From contig NZ_BAUT01000003.1 in NCBI RefSeq assembly GCF_000513095.1, positions 62,001 to 126,000 on the forward strand: DNA of 64,000 nt, read 5' to 3'. The stretch is from Halalkalibacter wakoensis JCM 9140. GTDB lineage: Bacteria; Bacillota; Bacilli; Bacillales; Bacillaceae_D. Position 1 is the first letter of the stretch, and each line of letters starts with the position of its first letter. The notes beneath the pieces are model-generated. The model saw nothing but the letters and a program-made list of their open reading frames with translations, made no database searches and was not told where the DNA came from. Positions 45,689 to 56,135 of the stretch are shown piece by piece. A program made the position numbers and the translations under genes.

Positions 45689-46555
45689 ATGATGAACTCA
45701 CTTCAGACTGAGTCTCAAACGGAAAGAATACAAGAAATTGAACAAATAGAAATTAAATTATTGCTTGAGGGCATTTATGAAACATATGGATATGATTTTA
45801 GAAACTATGCGTATTCGTCGATTAAAAGAAGAGTTTGGTATCGAGCTCAAATTGAGAATGTGAATACCATTTCAGAATTTCAAGCTCGTGTTTTATATAA
45901 ACCTGAACTGATGCAGCAATTGCTTCGTGACTTTTCAATCAATGTTACAGAGATGTTTCGTGATCCGAGCTTTTTTAAAGCCTTCCGTACTGAAATTGTT
46001 CCTGTTTTGCAGAAACTTCCATTTATTAGAATATGGCATGCGGGATGTTCCTCAGGTGAAGAAGCGTATTCAATGGCGATCCTATTATGGGAAGAGGGGC
46101 TTTATCATAAGACAAAAATTTATGCTACTGATATGGATGAAGACATTATTGAAAAAGCCAAAAAAGGAAAGGTTTCTCTTGAACAGATGCAACTTTACAC
46201 AAAAAATTATCAACAAGCTGGAGGGAAGAAGGAGTTTTCTGAATATTATTCCGTTGAGGATAACTATGTTGTGTTGCATCCATTTCTAAAAGAAAATATT
46301 GTTTTTGCTCATCATAACTTAGTTACGGACCACTCTTTTAATGAGTTTCACATGATAGTCTGTCGGAATGTATTGATTTATTTTAATAAAAAGTTGACCA
46401 ATAGAGTGTATGATCTATTTTATGATAGCTTGAGTGATAAGGGGTACCTTGGACTTGGATCAAAGGAATCAATAAGTATGTACAGCTCAGCTGATCTGTT
46501 TGATGAAGTGAATACAAAAGAGAAAATCTATAATAAAAAGTCAAAGGTGAAATAA
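45689..46555 (+). CDS. CheR-type protein-glutamate methyltransferase
   Basis: This SAM-dependent methyltransferase has about 288 residues. The N-terminal CheR helical domain (LLLEGIYETYGYDFRNYAYSSIKRRV) is followed by the SAM site IRIWHAGCSSGEEAYSMA and ATDMDEDIIEKA; VCRNVLIYFNKKL and GYLGLGSKES are classic. Such CheR proteins paired with large hybrid kinases often methylate signalling modules other than chemoreceptors. No cheB methylesterase lies next to it. GAGGAG lies 13 bases before the ATG pair at 45689/45692. It sits 12 bases before the next kinase, suggesting cotranscription. Confidence 0.88.
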   Translation: MMNSLQTESQTERIQEIEQIEIKLLLEGIYETYGYDFRNYAYSSIKRRVWYRAQIENVNTISEFQARVLYKPELMQQLLRDFSINVTEMFRDPSFFKAFRTEIVPVLQKLPFIRIWHAGCSSGEEAYSMAILLWEEGLYHKTKIYATDMDEDIIEKAKKGKVSLEQMQLYTKNYQQAGGKKEFSEYYSVEDNYVVLHPFLKENIVFAHHNLVTDHSFNEFHMIVCRNVLIYFNKKLTNRVYDLFYDSLSDKGYLGLGSKESISMYSSADLFDEVNTKEKIYNKKSKVK

Positions 46556-46567
46556 AGGGGTATTTCT

Positions 46568-48154
46568 ATGTCTTCTACTGACAAAGTAGCAATATTAATG
46601 GTTGATGACCGTCCAGAGAACTTGATGGCTTTAGAAGCCGTACTAGAATCGGAACATTATTTGTTAGTCGGTGCGAGTTCTGGTGAAGAAGCTTTAAAAA
46701 AGGTATTACAATATGACTTTGCTGTCATTTTGTTAGATGTTCAAATGCCTGGTTTAAATGGGTTTGAAACGGCTGAAATTATAAAAAAACGTCAAAGTTC
46801 AAGCCATATTCCAATCATATTTATAACGGCATTAAGTCAAGCTAATGAACATGTATCAACTGGTTATTTAACAGGAGCCATTGATTACATCTTTAAGCCA
46901 TTCAACCCTGTCATTCTCAGAAGCAAGGTTGAATCTTTTGTGAAAATATACCGAAATCAAAAAGAGATAGAATGTAAAAATGCTCAATTAGAAAAAGAAG
47001 CGTTAGAATTGCAAAAAAAACAAAATAACTTAGAGCAAATAATCGAGGAAAAGACAAAAGCCATACGAATTGCCAATGAAGAACTTCAAGTTTCACAGGA
47101 ACGGTTTCGAAAGATCTTTCAATTGAGCCCAAATTTAATGGCTATTCGCTCTTTAATTGATCGGCGCTATATTGATGTGAATCATAGTTGGTTTCAGTTT
47201 AGTGAATATACCCACGAGGATTTAAAGGAAAAGCATGATGATTTATTGAACATTACGCTACATACAAAGGATTTGCATTCAATTCATATTCCTGTTGATT
47301 TATGTGAGAATCTCTATAATAAAGAAGTGGCTTACACGACCAAGCTTGGTGTTAGACGTGAAGGACTATTGTCGACGGAGACAGCTATTATAAATGGAGA
47401 GCCTTGTATTATTAGTACGATTACAGATATAACAGAAAAGGTTCGATTGGAAAAAGAAGTGTCTCGTTTGGACCGGTTAAATTTAGTAGGGGAAATGGCA
47501 GCTGGGATCGCTCATGAAATACGTAATCCGATGACAACCGTTTTAGGATTTTTGCAGTTAGCGAAAAATCAGAATAATGAACCACAGCCGGACGAATACA
47601 TTGATCTAATGATTGATGAATTGCATCGAGCAAATGGAATTATTACAGAGTTTCTGACGTTAGCAAAAGATAAAGCAAATAATCGAAGAGAAAAAGATCT
47701 CAATTCAATTGTGAAAACATTGCATCCTTTACTAAGAGCAGAAGCCTTAATGAATAACAAAGAAGTTCTATTAGAATTAGAAGAGTGTCCTCCCCTACTT
47801 TTAGATGAAAAAGAAATAAGGCAATTAATTTTAAACATTGGTTTAAACGGATTAGAAGCCATGGATGCAGGTGGCTCGTTGAAAATAAGAACGTATACTG
47901 AAGAGGATACCGTCATATTAAAAATTTCTGATAATGGTCCTGGTATTCCAGCAGATGTATTGGAAAACATCGGTACACCCTTTTATACGACTAAGGATGA
48001 AGGAACTGGATTAGGCCTAGCAATTTGCTATAGTATTGCTTCAAGGCATCAGGCAACCATTGACATAAAAACCACTAAGCAAGGGACTGATTTTATTATT
48101 TCCTTTCAAGCAATTAACGTTGAGACGAAGCCTGCTTTTAATCGACTTTTATAA
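46568..48154 (+). CDS. REC-PAS sensor histidine kinase
   Basis: This 528-residue soluble kinase has an N-terminal receiver domain (VDDRPENLMALEA, acceptor Asp in VILLDVQMPGLNG near residue 57, Lys in YIFKPF), then a coiled coil (~130-175), a PAS domain (~178-295), and a KinA/ATO-like kinase core: GIAHEIRNPMTTVLGFLQL (His near 315), N-box LNIGLNGLEAM, DNGPGIP and GTGLGLAI. Input from the receiver plus a sporulation-kinase-like core makes it a possible downstream element of the hybrid kinase in this cluster. Whether it feeds the sporulation phosphorelay cannot be told from sequence. Confidence 0.88.
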   Translation: MSSTDKVAILMVDDRPENLMALEAVLESEHYLLVGASSGEEALKKVLQYDFAVILLDVQMPGLNGFETAEIIKKRQSSSHIPIIFITALSQANEHVSTGYLTGAIDYIFKPFNPVILRSKVESFVKIYRNQKEIECKNAQLEKEALELQKKQNNLEQIIEEKTKAIRIANEELQVSQERFRKIFQLSPNLMAIRSLIDRRYIDVNHSWFQFSEYTHEDLKEKHDDLLNITLHTKDLHSIHIPVDLCENLYNKEVAYTTKLGVRREGLLSTETAIINGEPCIISTITDITEKVRLEKEVSRLDRLNLVGEMAAGIAHEIRNPMTTVLGFLQLAKNQNNEPQPDEYIDLMIDELHRANGIITEFLTLAKDKANNRREKDLNSIVKTLHPLLRAEALMNNKEVLLELEECPPLLLDEKEIRQLILNIGLNGLEAMDAGGSLKIRTYTEEDTVILKISDNGPGIPADVLENIGTPFYTTKDEGTGLGLAICYSIASRHQATIDIKTTKQGTDFIISFQAINVETKPAFNRLL

Positions 48155-48239
48155 AGGATTTTAAAAAAAGATGTTTCATTTTCGAGTAAATAGGGTAATA
48201 AACGAATAACCAAATCGTTTTTACTGGAGGAATTCGTTA

Positions 48240-48380
48240 ATGAATGAAAACGTAAAATATTCACACCTGCGAAGATCAGTAGAAAAAAAACTTACGAGAA
48301 AAACAAGTGAAAAGGAAAGGTTATTGATCAAGTGGATGATCGATAAATCAATAAAAAATAAGGAAATTTCACACACATAA
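48240..48380 (+). CDS. Small basic protein of unknown function
   Basis: This 46-residue open frame has GGAGG nine bases before ATG. The sequence is Lys/Arg-rich with HLRRSVEKKL near the start, faintly like the Fur-regulated basic proteins (FbpA/FbpB), but I see no Fur box upstream. Function is unassigned. Confidence 0.5.
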   Translation: MNENVKYSHLRRSVEKKLTRKTSEKERLLIKWMIDKSIKNKEISHT

Positions 48381-48488
48381 TCTTCATGATGCTACTACAT
48401 ACATAACGATTCACACAATCCCACCATTTCTGTGATAATTCGCTGGAATTGATTCATACTAATTGGAGAAAAAGAAGGAGGGATTGTA

Positions 48489-48725
48489 TTGAAACAACAA
48501 GATAAAAATTCATATCAATCTTCAGAAGAAGTAGCAGCAAATTCGTATCAACCTTCTGATTACAAAAGCTCAAAAGAGGTTGAAAAGGGTTTAGCCATGA
48601 CACATGAACAAGTCAGCGATACTTACGTTGAAGGGACCATTGATGGTCAGATAAATGATTATGAAGGACAGAATATCGATCTAAAGCAACAGAGTTATGA
48701 AAAAGATGTTTTTAAAAAAAGATAA
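48489..48725 (+). CDS. yozQ: YozQ-like DUF4025 protein
   Basis: This 78-residue, very polar protein has repeated NSYQ/SSxEV-type segments at the N-terminus and the family core KGLAMTHEQVSDTYVEGTIDG. The TTG start follows AAGGAGGG. Function is not known; related proteins occur widely in Bacillus. Confidence 0.75.
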   Translation: MKQQDKNSYQSSEEVAANSYQPSDYKSSKEVEKGLAMTHEQVSDTYVEGTIDGQINDYEGQNIDLKQQSYEKDVFKKR

Positions 48726-48736
48726 TGTTTTAGAGA

Positions 48737-48774
48737 GAGGATACAACAAAGACTTCCCTTTTGTATCCTCTTTT
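48737..48774. terminator. Bidirectional terminator between small convergent genes
   Basis: GAGGATACAA pairs perfectly with TTGTATCCTC, followed by TTTT. The yozQ-like gene and the small basic gene converge on it. Confidence 0.78.
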
Positions 48775-48777
48775 GTA

Positions 48778-48921
48778 TTACTTAAATAGTTTCCGAATAG
48801 CTTTACCTGAAGCGCGCCCTGCAACTCGACGACCAATACGTTTTCCTACCTTGCCTTTTCGAACAGCGTCGATATCATTCCAAATGCGTAATATTTTGTA
48901 AATGGAAGATTTCAAACTCAT
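48778..48921 (-). CDS. Small Arg/Gly-rich basic protein
   Basis: This 47-residue protein begins MSLKSSIYKILRIWND and ends with a strongly basic segment (KRIGRRVAGRASGKAIRKLF) carrying GxxxG-like spacing. AGGAGGG precedes ATG. Similar short proteins occur in many Bacillaceae; no function is known. Confidence 0.65.
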   Translation of the reverse strand: MSLKSSIYKILRIWNDIDAVRKGKVGKRIGRRVAGRASGKAIRKLFK

Positions 48922-49053
48922 GGAATCCCTCCTTTTTTCTGTAAGTGTACCATAGAAAATGAATGATACTTCTTTCTTATTTTCTTAAAAGAAGTATAGC
49001 TCATTCATATTGAGTCACATTAAAAGGAGAATGAGGAATGGAGGGATTTGTTT

Positions 49054-49299
49054 ATGTTTAAGAAAAAACAGAATCGATCCAAATCACAACTTATGGTTAG
49101 TTCAATGATTGGTGGTGCACTTGGTGCCGCTGGAGTTCTCTATATGAATAGTGAACGTGGAAAAGAGTTAAAGCAGAATCTTGAGAAGACATTACATGGT
49201 TCTGAAGGGGCCATATCCGACTCTCTTTTAGAACTTGCAAAAGAATGGGCCAATTTTGGAGATGTAGTTAATACAACATCACAAACTCAAAAGGATTAA
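49054..49299 (+). CDS. YtxH-like small membrane-anchored protein
   Basis: This 81-residue protein has a basic start (MFKKKQNRSKSQ), a Gly-rich hydrophobic span (MIGGALGAAGVLYM) and NSERGKELKQNLEKTL, the pattern of YtxH general-stress proteins. ATG at 49054 lies eight bases after GGAGGG; the in-frame TTG at 49048 is too close to it. Confidence 0.65.
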   Translation: MFKKKQNRSKSQLMVSSMIGGALGAAGVLYMNSERGKELKQNLEKTLHGSEGAISDSLLELAKEWANFGDVVNTTSQTQKD

Positions 49300-49432
49300 G
49301 CGAGCATTAAGGGGGGCAGGATTGTTTGCCTTCCTTTTTCTGGTCTTTTTTCATCAACATTATTACATAGTTAATTGCTGTACCACTTTATTGTACGTGT
49401 GATAAAATGAACATGAAAAAGGTGGGATCAGC

Positions 49433-50569
49433 ATGGAATTTGATAATTGGAGATGGGACGTATTTGTTCGATCTTTAGAAAGAATACAGTGGAGTGATAT
49501 TGGAATTGCAATCGCCATTTTCTCGGTATTCTTACTGTTTAGGAAAATTTTTACAACATACATATATAAACTTATTTTAGCGTCATTAAGAAAGACGCCA
49601 ACCGATGTTTTTTCTAATGTACTCCTCTCATTTGAGAAACCACTCCGGGTATTTTGGGTAGTCATAGGTACCTATTTAGCACTCGTCTATTTACCGTTTC
49701 ATATTACAACGATTGAATTTGTTGAGCATCTTTATCGATCGATTATCATTATTTTGATTGGTTGGGGAGCCTATAATTATACATCTCAATACTCGATGGC
49801 GCTAATTAAATTTGCAAGAAATGTGGACATTGATGAGGAAAGCATGTTAGTTCCTTTCCTATCGAAAATATTACGATTTGCTGTTATTGCGCTCGTGATT
49901 GTCGTGGTCGCTAGCGAATGGGGATATGAAATCAGTGCATTCATTGCAGGGCTAGGTTTAGGTGGACTAGCCTTTGCCCTAGCAGCTCAAGATACAATTG
50001 GAAACTTTTTTGGTGGAGTCATTATCATAACAGAAAAGCCTTTTTCCAAAGGAGATTGGATTCAGACTCCTTCTGTTGAGGGGCTGGTCGAAGATATTAA
50101 TTTTCGAAGCACTCAGATCCGAACGTTTTCTGATTCAATCGTAACAATACCGAACTCTACATTAGCGAATGAACCGATTACAAACTGGTCAGAGATGGGA
50201 AAACGCCGAGTTTCGTTCTCTTTAGGAGTAACATATTCCACGTCTCAAGAGAAGCTTGAAACATGTGCTAGACGTATTGAATCTGTCTTACGTTCCCACA
50301 ATGAAGTGGATCAGGAATTAATTATGGTTCGATTTAGTGAGTTTAACAATTCGAGCTTAGATATTTTTATATACTTCTTCACAAAAACAATTGCCTGGGT
50401 AGAGTGGTTTCGTATTAAAGAAGAAATTAATTTTGAGATTATGAAAATCTTAGAGGAAGAACAAGTATCTGTAGCCTTTCCGAGTCGGAGCATCTATATG
50501 GAGCGTGACAAACCCCTATCTGAAAATGAATTTGAGATAATGAAAAAAGAGAGCTCAAGCGAAAGCTGA
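49433..50569 (+). CDS. yhdY: MscS-family mechanosensitive channel, YhdY type
   Basis: This 378-residue membrane channel opens under osmotic downshock. Four to five hydrophobic segments lead to the pore helix ISAFIAGLGLGGLAFALAAQ, then NFFGGVIIITEKPFSKGDWI and the beta domain (IPNSTLANEPITNWS), with a cytoplasmic C-terminal vestibule. AAAAGGTGGG precedes ATG. A terminator overlaps its stop codon. It is one of two MscS-type channels in the window. Confidence 0.88.
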   Translation: MEFDNWRWDVFVRSLERIQWSDIGIAIAIFSVFLLFRKIFTTYIYKLILASLRKTPTDVFSNVLLSFEKPLRVFWVVIGTYLALVYLPFHITTIEFVEHLYRSIIIILIGWGAYNYTSQYSMALIKFARNVDIDEESMLVPFLSKILRFAVIALVIVVVASEWGYEISAFIAGLGLGGLAFALAAQDTIGNFFGGVIIITEKPFSKGDWIQTPSVEGLVEDINFRSTQIRTFSDSIVTIPNSTLANEPITNWSEMGKRRVSFSLGVTYSTSQEKLETCARRIESVLRSHNEVDQELIMVRFSEFNNSSLDIFIYFFTKTIAWVEWFRIKEEINFEIMKILEEEQVSVAFPSRSIYMERDKPLSENEFEIMKKESSSES

Positions 50570-50579
50570 GCTTTTTTTG
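50552..50579 (+). terminator. Terminator overlapping the yhdY stop
   Basis: AGCTCA/TGAGCT stem around AGCGAAAGC, followed by seven Ts; the TGA stop lies within the 3' arm. Confidence 0.72.
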
Positions 50580-50649
50580 TGCTCATAAAGAATGGCAGTT
50601 TGTTGCAACATAAGGAGAGCAACTACGTTAGAAAGGAAGGGATAATAGC

Positions 50650-52147
50650 TTGAAAAATTTAACAGTTACCTATAAAATATCGGTGGTAATAGCTCTTATA
50701 TTTGTTATATGGGGCGCGTTGTTTCCAGAACAACTTGGTAATATAATGGGCATTGCACAAGCTTTCTTCTTGAGTGCTTTTGGGTGGTTTTATAATTTAG
50801 CTGCCACATTCTTTTTAATTTTTTCTCTCATTTTAATCTTTAGTAAGTACGGAAGAATCAAGCTTGGAAAAGATACGGATAAACCAGATTTTAATCGTGC
50901 TACATGGTTTGCTATGCTGTTTAGTGCAGGAATGGGGATAGGGCTTCTCTTTTATGGTGTTTCTGAACCAGTGTCCCATTATGCAACTCCTCCAACAGGG
51001 GAAGGCAGCACAGAAGCATCGGCTTTACTTGCCTTACGTTATACGTATTTGCACTGGGGCTTTCATGCATGGGCTATCTATGCCGTTGTTGCCTTAGCAC
51101 TGGCCTATTTTAAATTTCGTAAAGATGCACCTGGTTTAATGAGTGCTACTCTACACCCTGTATTAGGTGATCGAGTGAAAGGGCCAATTGGGTATACGAT
51201 TGATATTATTGCGGTATTTGCAACCATTTTTGGTGTATGTGCATCACTCGGTTTAGGAGCCCAACAAATTAATGCAGGCTTAGGATATTTAATCGGCATT
51301 CCGGTTAATTTTACTGTTCAATTAATCATTATTTCGATCATAACGGTTCTCTTTATTATATCGGCTACAACGGGTATACAAAGGGGAATTAAGTATTTAA
51401 GTAATACCAATATGGTACTAGCCACACTCTTGCTTATTGGAATGCTCATATTAGGTCCTACCTTGTTCCTGTTAAACTTGTTCACACATACAATGGGTGA
51501 ATACATTCAAAACTTGCCACAAATGGGTTTAAGAATTTTCCCATTTGATGAACAACGAGCGGCTTGGACTCAAGGCTGGACTATTTTTATTGGGCTTGGT
51601 GGATTTCTTGGTCTCCTTTTGTCGGGATGTTTATTGCTCGAGTATCAAGGGGAAGAACGATTAGAGAATTTACCATTGCGTCCTGGTCGTTCCTACCATC
51701 GTTTGTGCTTTTTGGTTTTGCGTCTTTGGAGGGACTGGAATAAATCTTGATTTACTTCACGGAATTGATGTTGCAGGACAAAGTTTAGAAACAGGTTTGT
51801 TTTTTGTTTATGAACATCTACCATTTGGTGGATTTCTCTCAATTATTACAGTTTTACTCATTACAACATTTTTTATCACATCGGCAGATTCAGCGACATT
51901 TGTGTTAGGAATGCAAACAACGGAAGGGGATATGGATCCGTCCAACTGGATCAAAGTGTCTTGGGGACTTATTTTATCGGCATCAGCCATTGTCTTAATG
52001 GCTTCAGGTGGTTTGCAAGCTTTACAAACCGCGATCATTGTAAGTGCGTTCCCTTTAACTATTGTTCTTTTAGTAATGAGTGTAGGGATATTAAAAATAT
52101 TTAAGACAGAATTAGGAGGATTTAAACGAACAAGAAAGAATGAATAA
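50650..52147 (+). CDS. BCCT-family osmolyte transporter, OpuD-like (two frameshifts)
   Basis: This sodium-coupled betaine/choline/carnitine-type symporter has about 500 residues and twelve membrane segments. [21 protein letters not shown] is the family landmark; [17 protein letters not shown] follows. Two one-base losses break it: in the T run at 51584-51588, where restoration gives [21 protein letters not shown] with the Trp-rich substrate site, and at 51728-51729, where restoration gives [13 protein letters not shown]. The C-terminal part has [15 protein letters not shown]. The TTG start at 50650 follows AAAGGAAGG. Substrate (glycine betaine, choline or ectoine) cannot be fixed from sequence. 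Confidence 0.84.
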
Positions 52148-52154
52148 TATAATG

Positions 52155-52190
52155 ACTCCAGGCATGTAATAAGGTGTCTGGAGTTTTTTT
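52155..52190 (+). terminator. Terminator after the BCCT gene
   Basis: ACTCCAGGCA pairs with TGTCTGGAGT (one G-T), followed by seven Ts. Confidence 0.8.
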
Positions 52191-52297
52191 GTGTGAAGCA
52201 ATGAATTGACAAGGTAAATCATTTTTTTAAACTGATACGGTTATTTTATTTCTTATTCGTCAAAACTTTTACTACTCCGATTATATGAGGTGTTCAA

Positions 52298-52819
52298 ATG
52301 AAGGCAATTATATCCATCTTTCTTCTTTTAGTGTTAGTAGGGTGTGGACAAGTGTCTGGTGAAATGACATTAGAAGAAATAAATGACAGTCAATCTGTAA
52401 CATCAGCGAACAATAATGAACCTTTTTTATCATTTCGCTGGATTGAAAAAGGTTATGATGGCACATTCGTACCGATAAAAAATAAAGTTGATCAAAGTTC
52501 TCAAGAAATTTACCAACAATTCGGAGACCCGATTTCAAGAGGACATTATGAAGGTGGGATCTATTGGGAATATGATCAAGCAACTTATTTTTTCAATCCA
52601 GATACGAATCGATGTGTAGCAATTGCCATAAATATAGAAGAACATAATATTACGAGTGAAGAGATGAAAAGGCAATTAGGTACTCCAGATCAAAGTGAAA
52701 TGAATGAAATGGACGGATTTTGGATGTATATTTATCAATTAGGAGAATATGAACTTTTGTTTGAGACAGAACAAAAAGAAGGACCGTTGTTGTATGCTTG
52801 GCTAAAGAAGACATTATAA
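52298..52819 (+). CDS. Lipoprotein of unknown function
   Basis: This 173-residue secreted lipoprotein has a lipobox LVGC at residue ~16. The mature part is acidic and has a YjgB/DUF4309-like pattern (YQQFGDPISRGHYEGGIYWEYD followed by FFNPDTNRCVAIAI and LGTPDQSEMNEMDGFW), suggesting two repeats of a small beta domain. GAGGTG precedes ATG. It is a single gene ended by a terminator. Confidence 0.7.
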   Translation: MKAIISIFLLLVLVGCGQVSGEMTLEEINDSQSVTSANNNEPFLSFRWIEKGYDGTFVPIKNKVDQSSQEIYQQFGDPISRGHYEGGIYWEYDQATYFFNPDTNRCVAIAINIEEHNITSEEMKRQLGTPDQSEMNEMDGFWMYIYQLGEYELLFETEQKEGPLLYAWLKKTL

Positions 52820-52831
52820 AATGAAGTTGAA

Positions 52832-52878
52832 AGAGTTGCGAAAAAGGGTCAAACACCCCTTTTTAGCAACTCTTTTTT
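52832..52878 (+). terminator. Terminator after the lipoprotein gene
   Basis: AGAGTTGC with AAAAAGGG pairs with CCCCTTTTT and GCAACTCT, then six Ts. Confidence 0.82.
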
Positions 52879-53014
52879 GGTTTAAATGAGCTTTTTTATT
52901 AAAATTTTCTAAAAAAAAGAAAAAAATGGTTGCAAGCAAAACACATCTGTTATATTATAATTTCATAAGTTACAAACTGTATTAATACAGAAGGAATTGA
53001 AAGGGGGAAACATT

Positions 53015-54613
53015 TTGAGTCAGGAAACAAAGCAGGAGTTTCAGCTTCGTGCTGAACTTGAACCTGAATTTAAAGAAATTTTAACAGAGGATGCTTTATC
53101 GTTTGTGGAAGGGATATGTCGCTCTTTTGAGGTGCGGCGTCAAGCGCTTCTTAAGAGAAGGCAAATTCGTCAGCAAGAAATCGACAATGGGGTGTTACCT
53201 ACTTTCCTTGAGTCAACGAAACATATTAGAGAAGCTGATTGGAAGATTGCGCCACTCCCAAAAGACTTACAAGACCGTCGCGTCGAAATTACAGGACCTG
53301 TTGAGCGTAAAATGGTTATCAATGCTCTGAACTCAGGTGCCCACGTTTTTATGGCTGACTTTGAAGATGCAAATGCTCCAACTTGGAGAAATACGATCCA
53401 AGGACAGGTGAATCTTCGAGATGCTATAAGACGGACGATTACTTTTAAAAATGAAAAAAATGGAAAAACCTATCAATTAAATGAAAAGACAGCAACACTC
53501 GTTGTGAGGCCACGAGGATGGCATCTAGAAGAAAAAAACATAACATTACATGGTCAACCGGTATCAGCAAGTTTAGTCGATTTTGGATTATACATGTACC
53601 ATAATGCAGAGGAGTTACGTAAAAGGGGAACAGGACCTTACTTCTACTTGCCGAAAATGGAAAGTCACCTTGAGGCAAGGTTGTGGAATGATGTATTTGT
53701 GTATGCACAAAAAGAACTTGGAATCCCTAAAGGGACAATCAAAGCAACGGTTCTAATTGAGACGATTTTAGCGTCATTTGAAATGGACGAAATTTTATTT
53801 GAACTAAAAGATCATTCAGCTGGATTGAATTGCGGAAGATGGGATTATATTTTTAGTTATTTAAAGCGCTTCCGCAATCACCCAGATGTCATTTTGCCAG
53901 ATCGGGCACAAGTGACGATGACATCACCTTTTATGAGAGCTTATTCGCTTTTAACGATTAAAACATGCCATCGAAGAGGAGCTCCGGCAATTGGAGGAAT
54001 GGCAGCACAAATTCCTGTTAAAGGGGATGAACAAAAAAATGCCGAGGCATTTGAGAAAGTTCGCCTTGATAAAGAAAGAGAAGCGCGAGATGGTCATGAT
54101 GGAACATGGGTTGCACACCCGGCACTTGTACCAGTTGCAAAAGAAGTGTTCAATCAATATATGCCAACACCCAATCAAATAGATAAAAAGAGAGAAGATG
54201 TAGAAGTATCTGCAAAAGATTTAATCGAAGTGCCTAATGGGTCAATTACAGAAGAAGGACTTCGAATGAATATCAGTGTAGGGATTCAATATATCGCATC
54301 ATGGCTTAATGGAAATGGTGCTGCTCCAATTAATCATCTTATGGAAGATGCCGCAACAGCTGAGATATCAAGAGCTCAGGTATGGCAGTGGATTCGTCAT
54401 CCAAAAGGCGTTCTTACAGACGGTAGAAAAATTACGAGAGAATTAGTCGACCGCATTCAAGAGGAGGAAATGTTTACAATGCGGTTCGATCTTGGGGAAG
54501 AAAGGTTTACAACTGGAAAATTTGCTGAGGCTTCTGAGTTGTTTACGACATTAATTGAAGAGGACGAATTTGTAGAGTTCCTAACATTACCTGGTTATCA
54601 ACTATTAAACTAA
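53015..54613 (+). CDS. aceB: Malate synthase A
   Basis: It condenses glyoxylate with acetyl-CoA in the glyoxylate shunt. [60 protein letters not shown] and [16 protein letters not shown] are typical of the A isoform. The length is about 532 residues. TTG at 53015 (MSQETKQEF) follows AAAGGGGG. An AT-rich promoter region with TTGCAA and TATAAT (20-base spacer) lies upstream. It is 30 bases before aceA. Confidence 0.93.
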   Translation: MSQETKQEFQLRAELEPEFKEILTEDALSFVEGICRSFEVRRQALLKRRQIRQQEIDNGVLPTFLESTKHIREADWKIAPLPKDLQDRRVEITGPVERKMVINALNSGAHVFMADFEDANAPTWRNTIQGQVNLRDAIRRTITFKNEKNGKTYQLNEKTATLVVRPRGWHLEEKNITLHGQPVSASLVDFGLYMYHNAEELRKRGTGPYFYLPKMESHLEARLWNDVFVYAQKELGIPKGTIKATVLIETILASFEMDEILFELKDHSAGLNCGRWDYIFSYLKRFRNHPDVILPDRAQVTMTSPFMRAYSLLTIKTCHRRGAPAIGGMAAQIPVKGDEQKNAEAFEKVRLDKEREARDGHDGTWVAHPALVPVAKEVFNQYMPTPNQIDKKREDVEVSAKDLIEVPNGSITEEGLRMNISVGIQYIASWLNGNGAAPINHLMEDAATAEISRAQVWQWIRHPKGVLTDGRKITRELVDRIQEEEMFTMRFDLGEERFTTGKFAEASELFTTLIEEDEFVEFLTLPGYQLLN

Positions 54614-54643
54614 TAAAAAAGAAAAGAATGGGAGAGATGAAAA

Positions 54644-55938
54644 ATGACAAAAGAATCAAGACAATTAGAAGCAAGACAGTTGGAGAAAAAATGGGGAGAA
54701 GATCTTAGATGGAACGGAATTGAAAGACCTTATTCACCTGAGGATGTTATTCGTTTAAGAGGATCGGTTCAAATTGAACATACGCTAGCCAAAAGAGGAG
54801 CAGAAAAACTTTGGAGATTAATGCATGAAGAAGATTATGTTAATGCGCTTGGTGCCTTAACAGGCAATCAGGCAGTACAACAAGTAAAGGCGGGATTAAA
54901 GGCCATTTATTTAAGTGGATGGCAAGTAGCTGCAGATGCCAATTTAGCTGGGCAAATGTATCCAGATCAAAGTTTATACCCTGCCAACAGTGTTCCGAGT
55001 GTTGTAAAAAGAATTAACCAAGCCCTTCAACGTGCCGATCAAATTCAACATATGGAAGGGGAGGGAGACATTGATTATTTCGCTCCAATTGTAGCCGATG
55101 CAGAAGCTGGATTTGGTGGACAGTTAAATGTATTTGAATTAATGAAAGGGATGATTGAATCAGGTGCAGCAGGAGTTCACTTTGAAGACCAACTTGCATC
55201 TGAGAAGAAATGTGGACATTTAGGAGGAAAGGTTTTAATCCCGACGCAGACAGCTGTTCGTAACTTAACAGCAGCCAGGTTGGCAGCTGATGTTAGTGGG
55301 GTTCCAACGATCATTATTGCTCGTACGGATGCGGATGCCGCTGACTTAATTACAAGTGATATTGACCCAGCTGACCGTCCATTTATTACAGGTGAGCGTA
55401 CACCAGAAGGGTTTTATCGAACAAATGCAGGGATTGATCAAGCAATTGCAAGGGGTCTAGCTTATGCACCTTATGCGGATCTAATCTGGTGCGAAACGTC
55501 TAAACCTTCATTAGAAGAGGCAAAGCAATTTGCAGATGCTATTCATGCACAGTTCCCTGGAAAAATGCTTGCTATAATTGTTCCCCATCTTTCAATTGGG
55601 AAGCAAATCTTGATAAGGAAACAATTGAAACGTATCAAGTGGAACTAGGGAAAATGGGTTACAAATTCCAATTTGTTACACTTGCAGGATTTCATGCTCT
55701 TAATCATAGCATGTTTGAACTTGCTCAAGGGTATAAAAACAGAGGGATGGGTGCTTATTCTGAATTACAACAAGCGGAATTTGCAAGCGAATCAAAAGGT
55801 TACACAGCAACTCGTCACCAACGCGAAGTAGGAACAGGTTATTTTGATGAAATTTCACAAGTTGTATCTGGTGGAACATCATCAACGACTGCCCTTAAAG
55901 GGTCAACAGAAGAAGCGCAATTTCAAAAACAAGTATAG
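54644..55938 (+). CDS. aceA: Isocitrate lyase (frameshifted)
   Basis: It splits isocitrate to glyoxylate and succinate. [49 protein letters not shown] and the catalytic loop [11 protein letters not shown] are intact. One T is missing near 55573; restoring it turns the shifted tail into [15 protein letters not shown] and then [13 protein letters not shown], giving about 431 residues. All catalytic residues are kept, so this looks like a base-call loss. GGGAGAGATG precedes ATG. It forms an aceB-aceA operon for growth on acetate or fatty acids. Confidence 0.92.
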
Positions 55939-55950
55939 GGATTAAATTTA

Positions 55951-55976
55951 AGCCTCTGCATTTTTTTGCAGAGGCT
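55951..55976 (+). terminator. Hairpin after aceA
   Basis: AGCCTCTGCA pairs perfectly with TGCAGAGGCT around a short T-rich loop. The following tract (GTTATATTA) is only moderately T-rich, so termination may be partial. Confidence 0.6.
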
Positions 55977-56135
55977 GTTATATTACAGGTTTGGGATGTG
56001 TTGGTTGTGGTATAAAAGTATGAGTGTGTTATCAAGCTAAGATCATCCTAATTTGAAAAAAATTACCTTATACCTCTTTAACTTAAGTATAATAAAGAAA
56101 TAGACAAACATGCTCAGGAGTTGGAGAGGTTACGT

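Noticed and set aside
48240-48380. Fur-regulated basic protein FbpA
   Set aside because: The resemblance is limited to a short LRRSVEKK stretch and no Fur site is present, so I left it unnamed.
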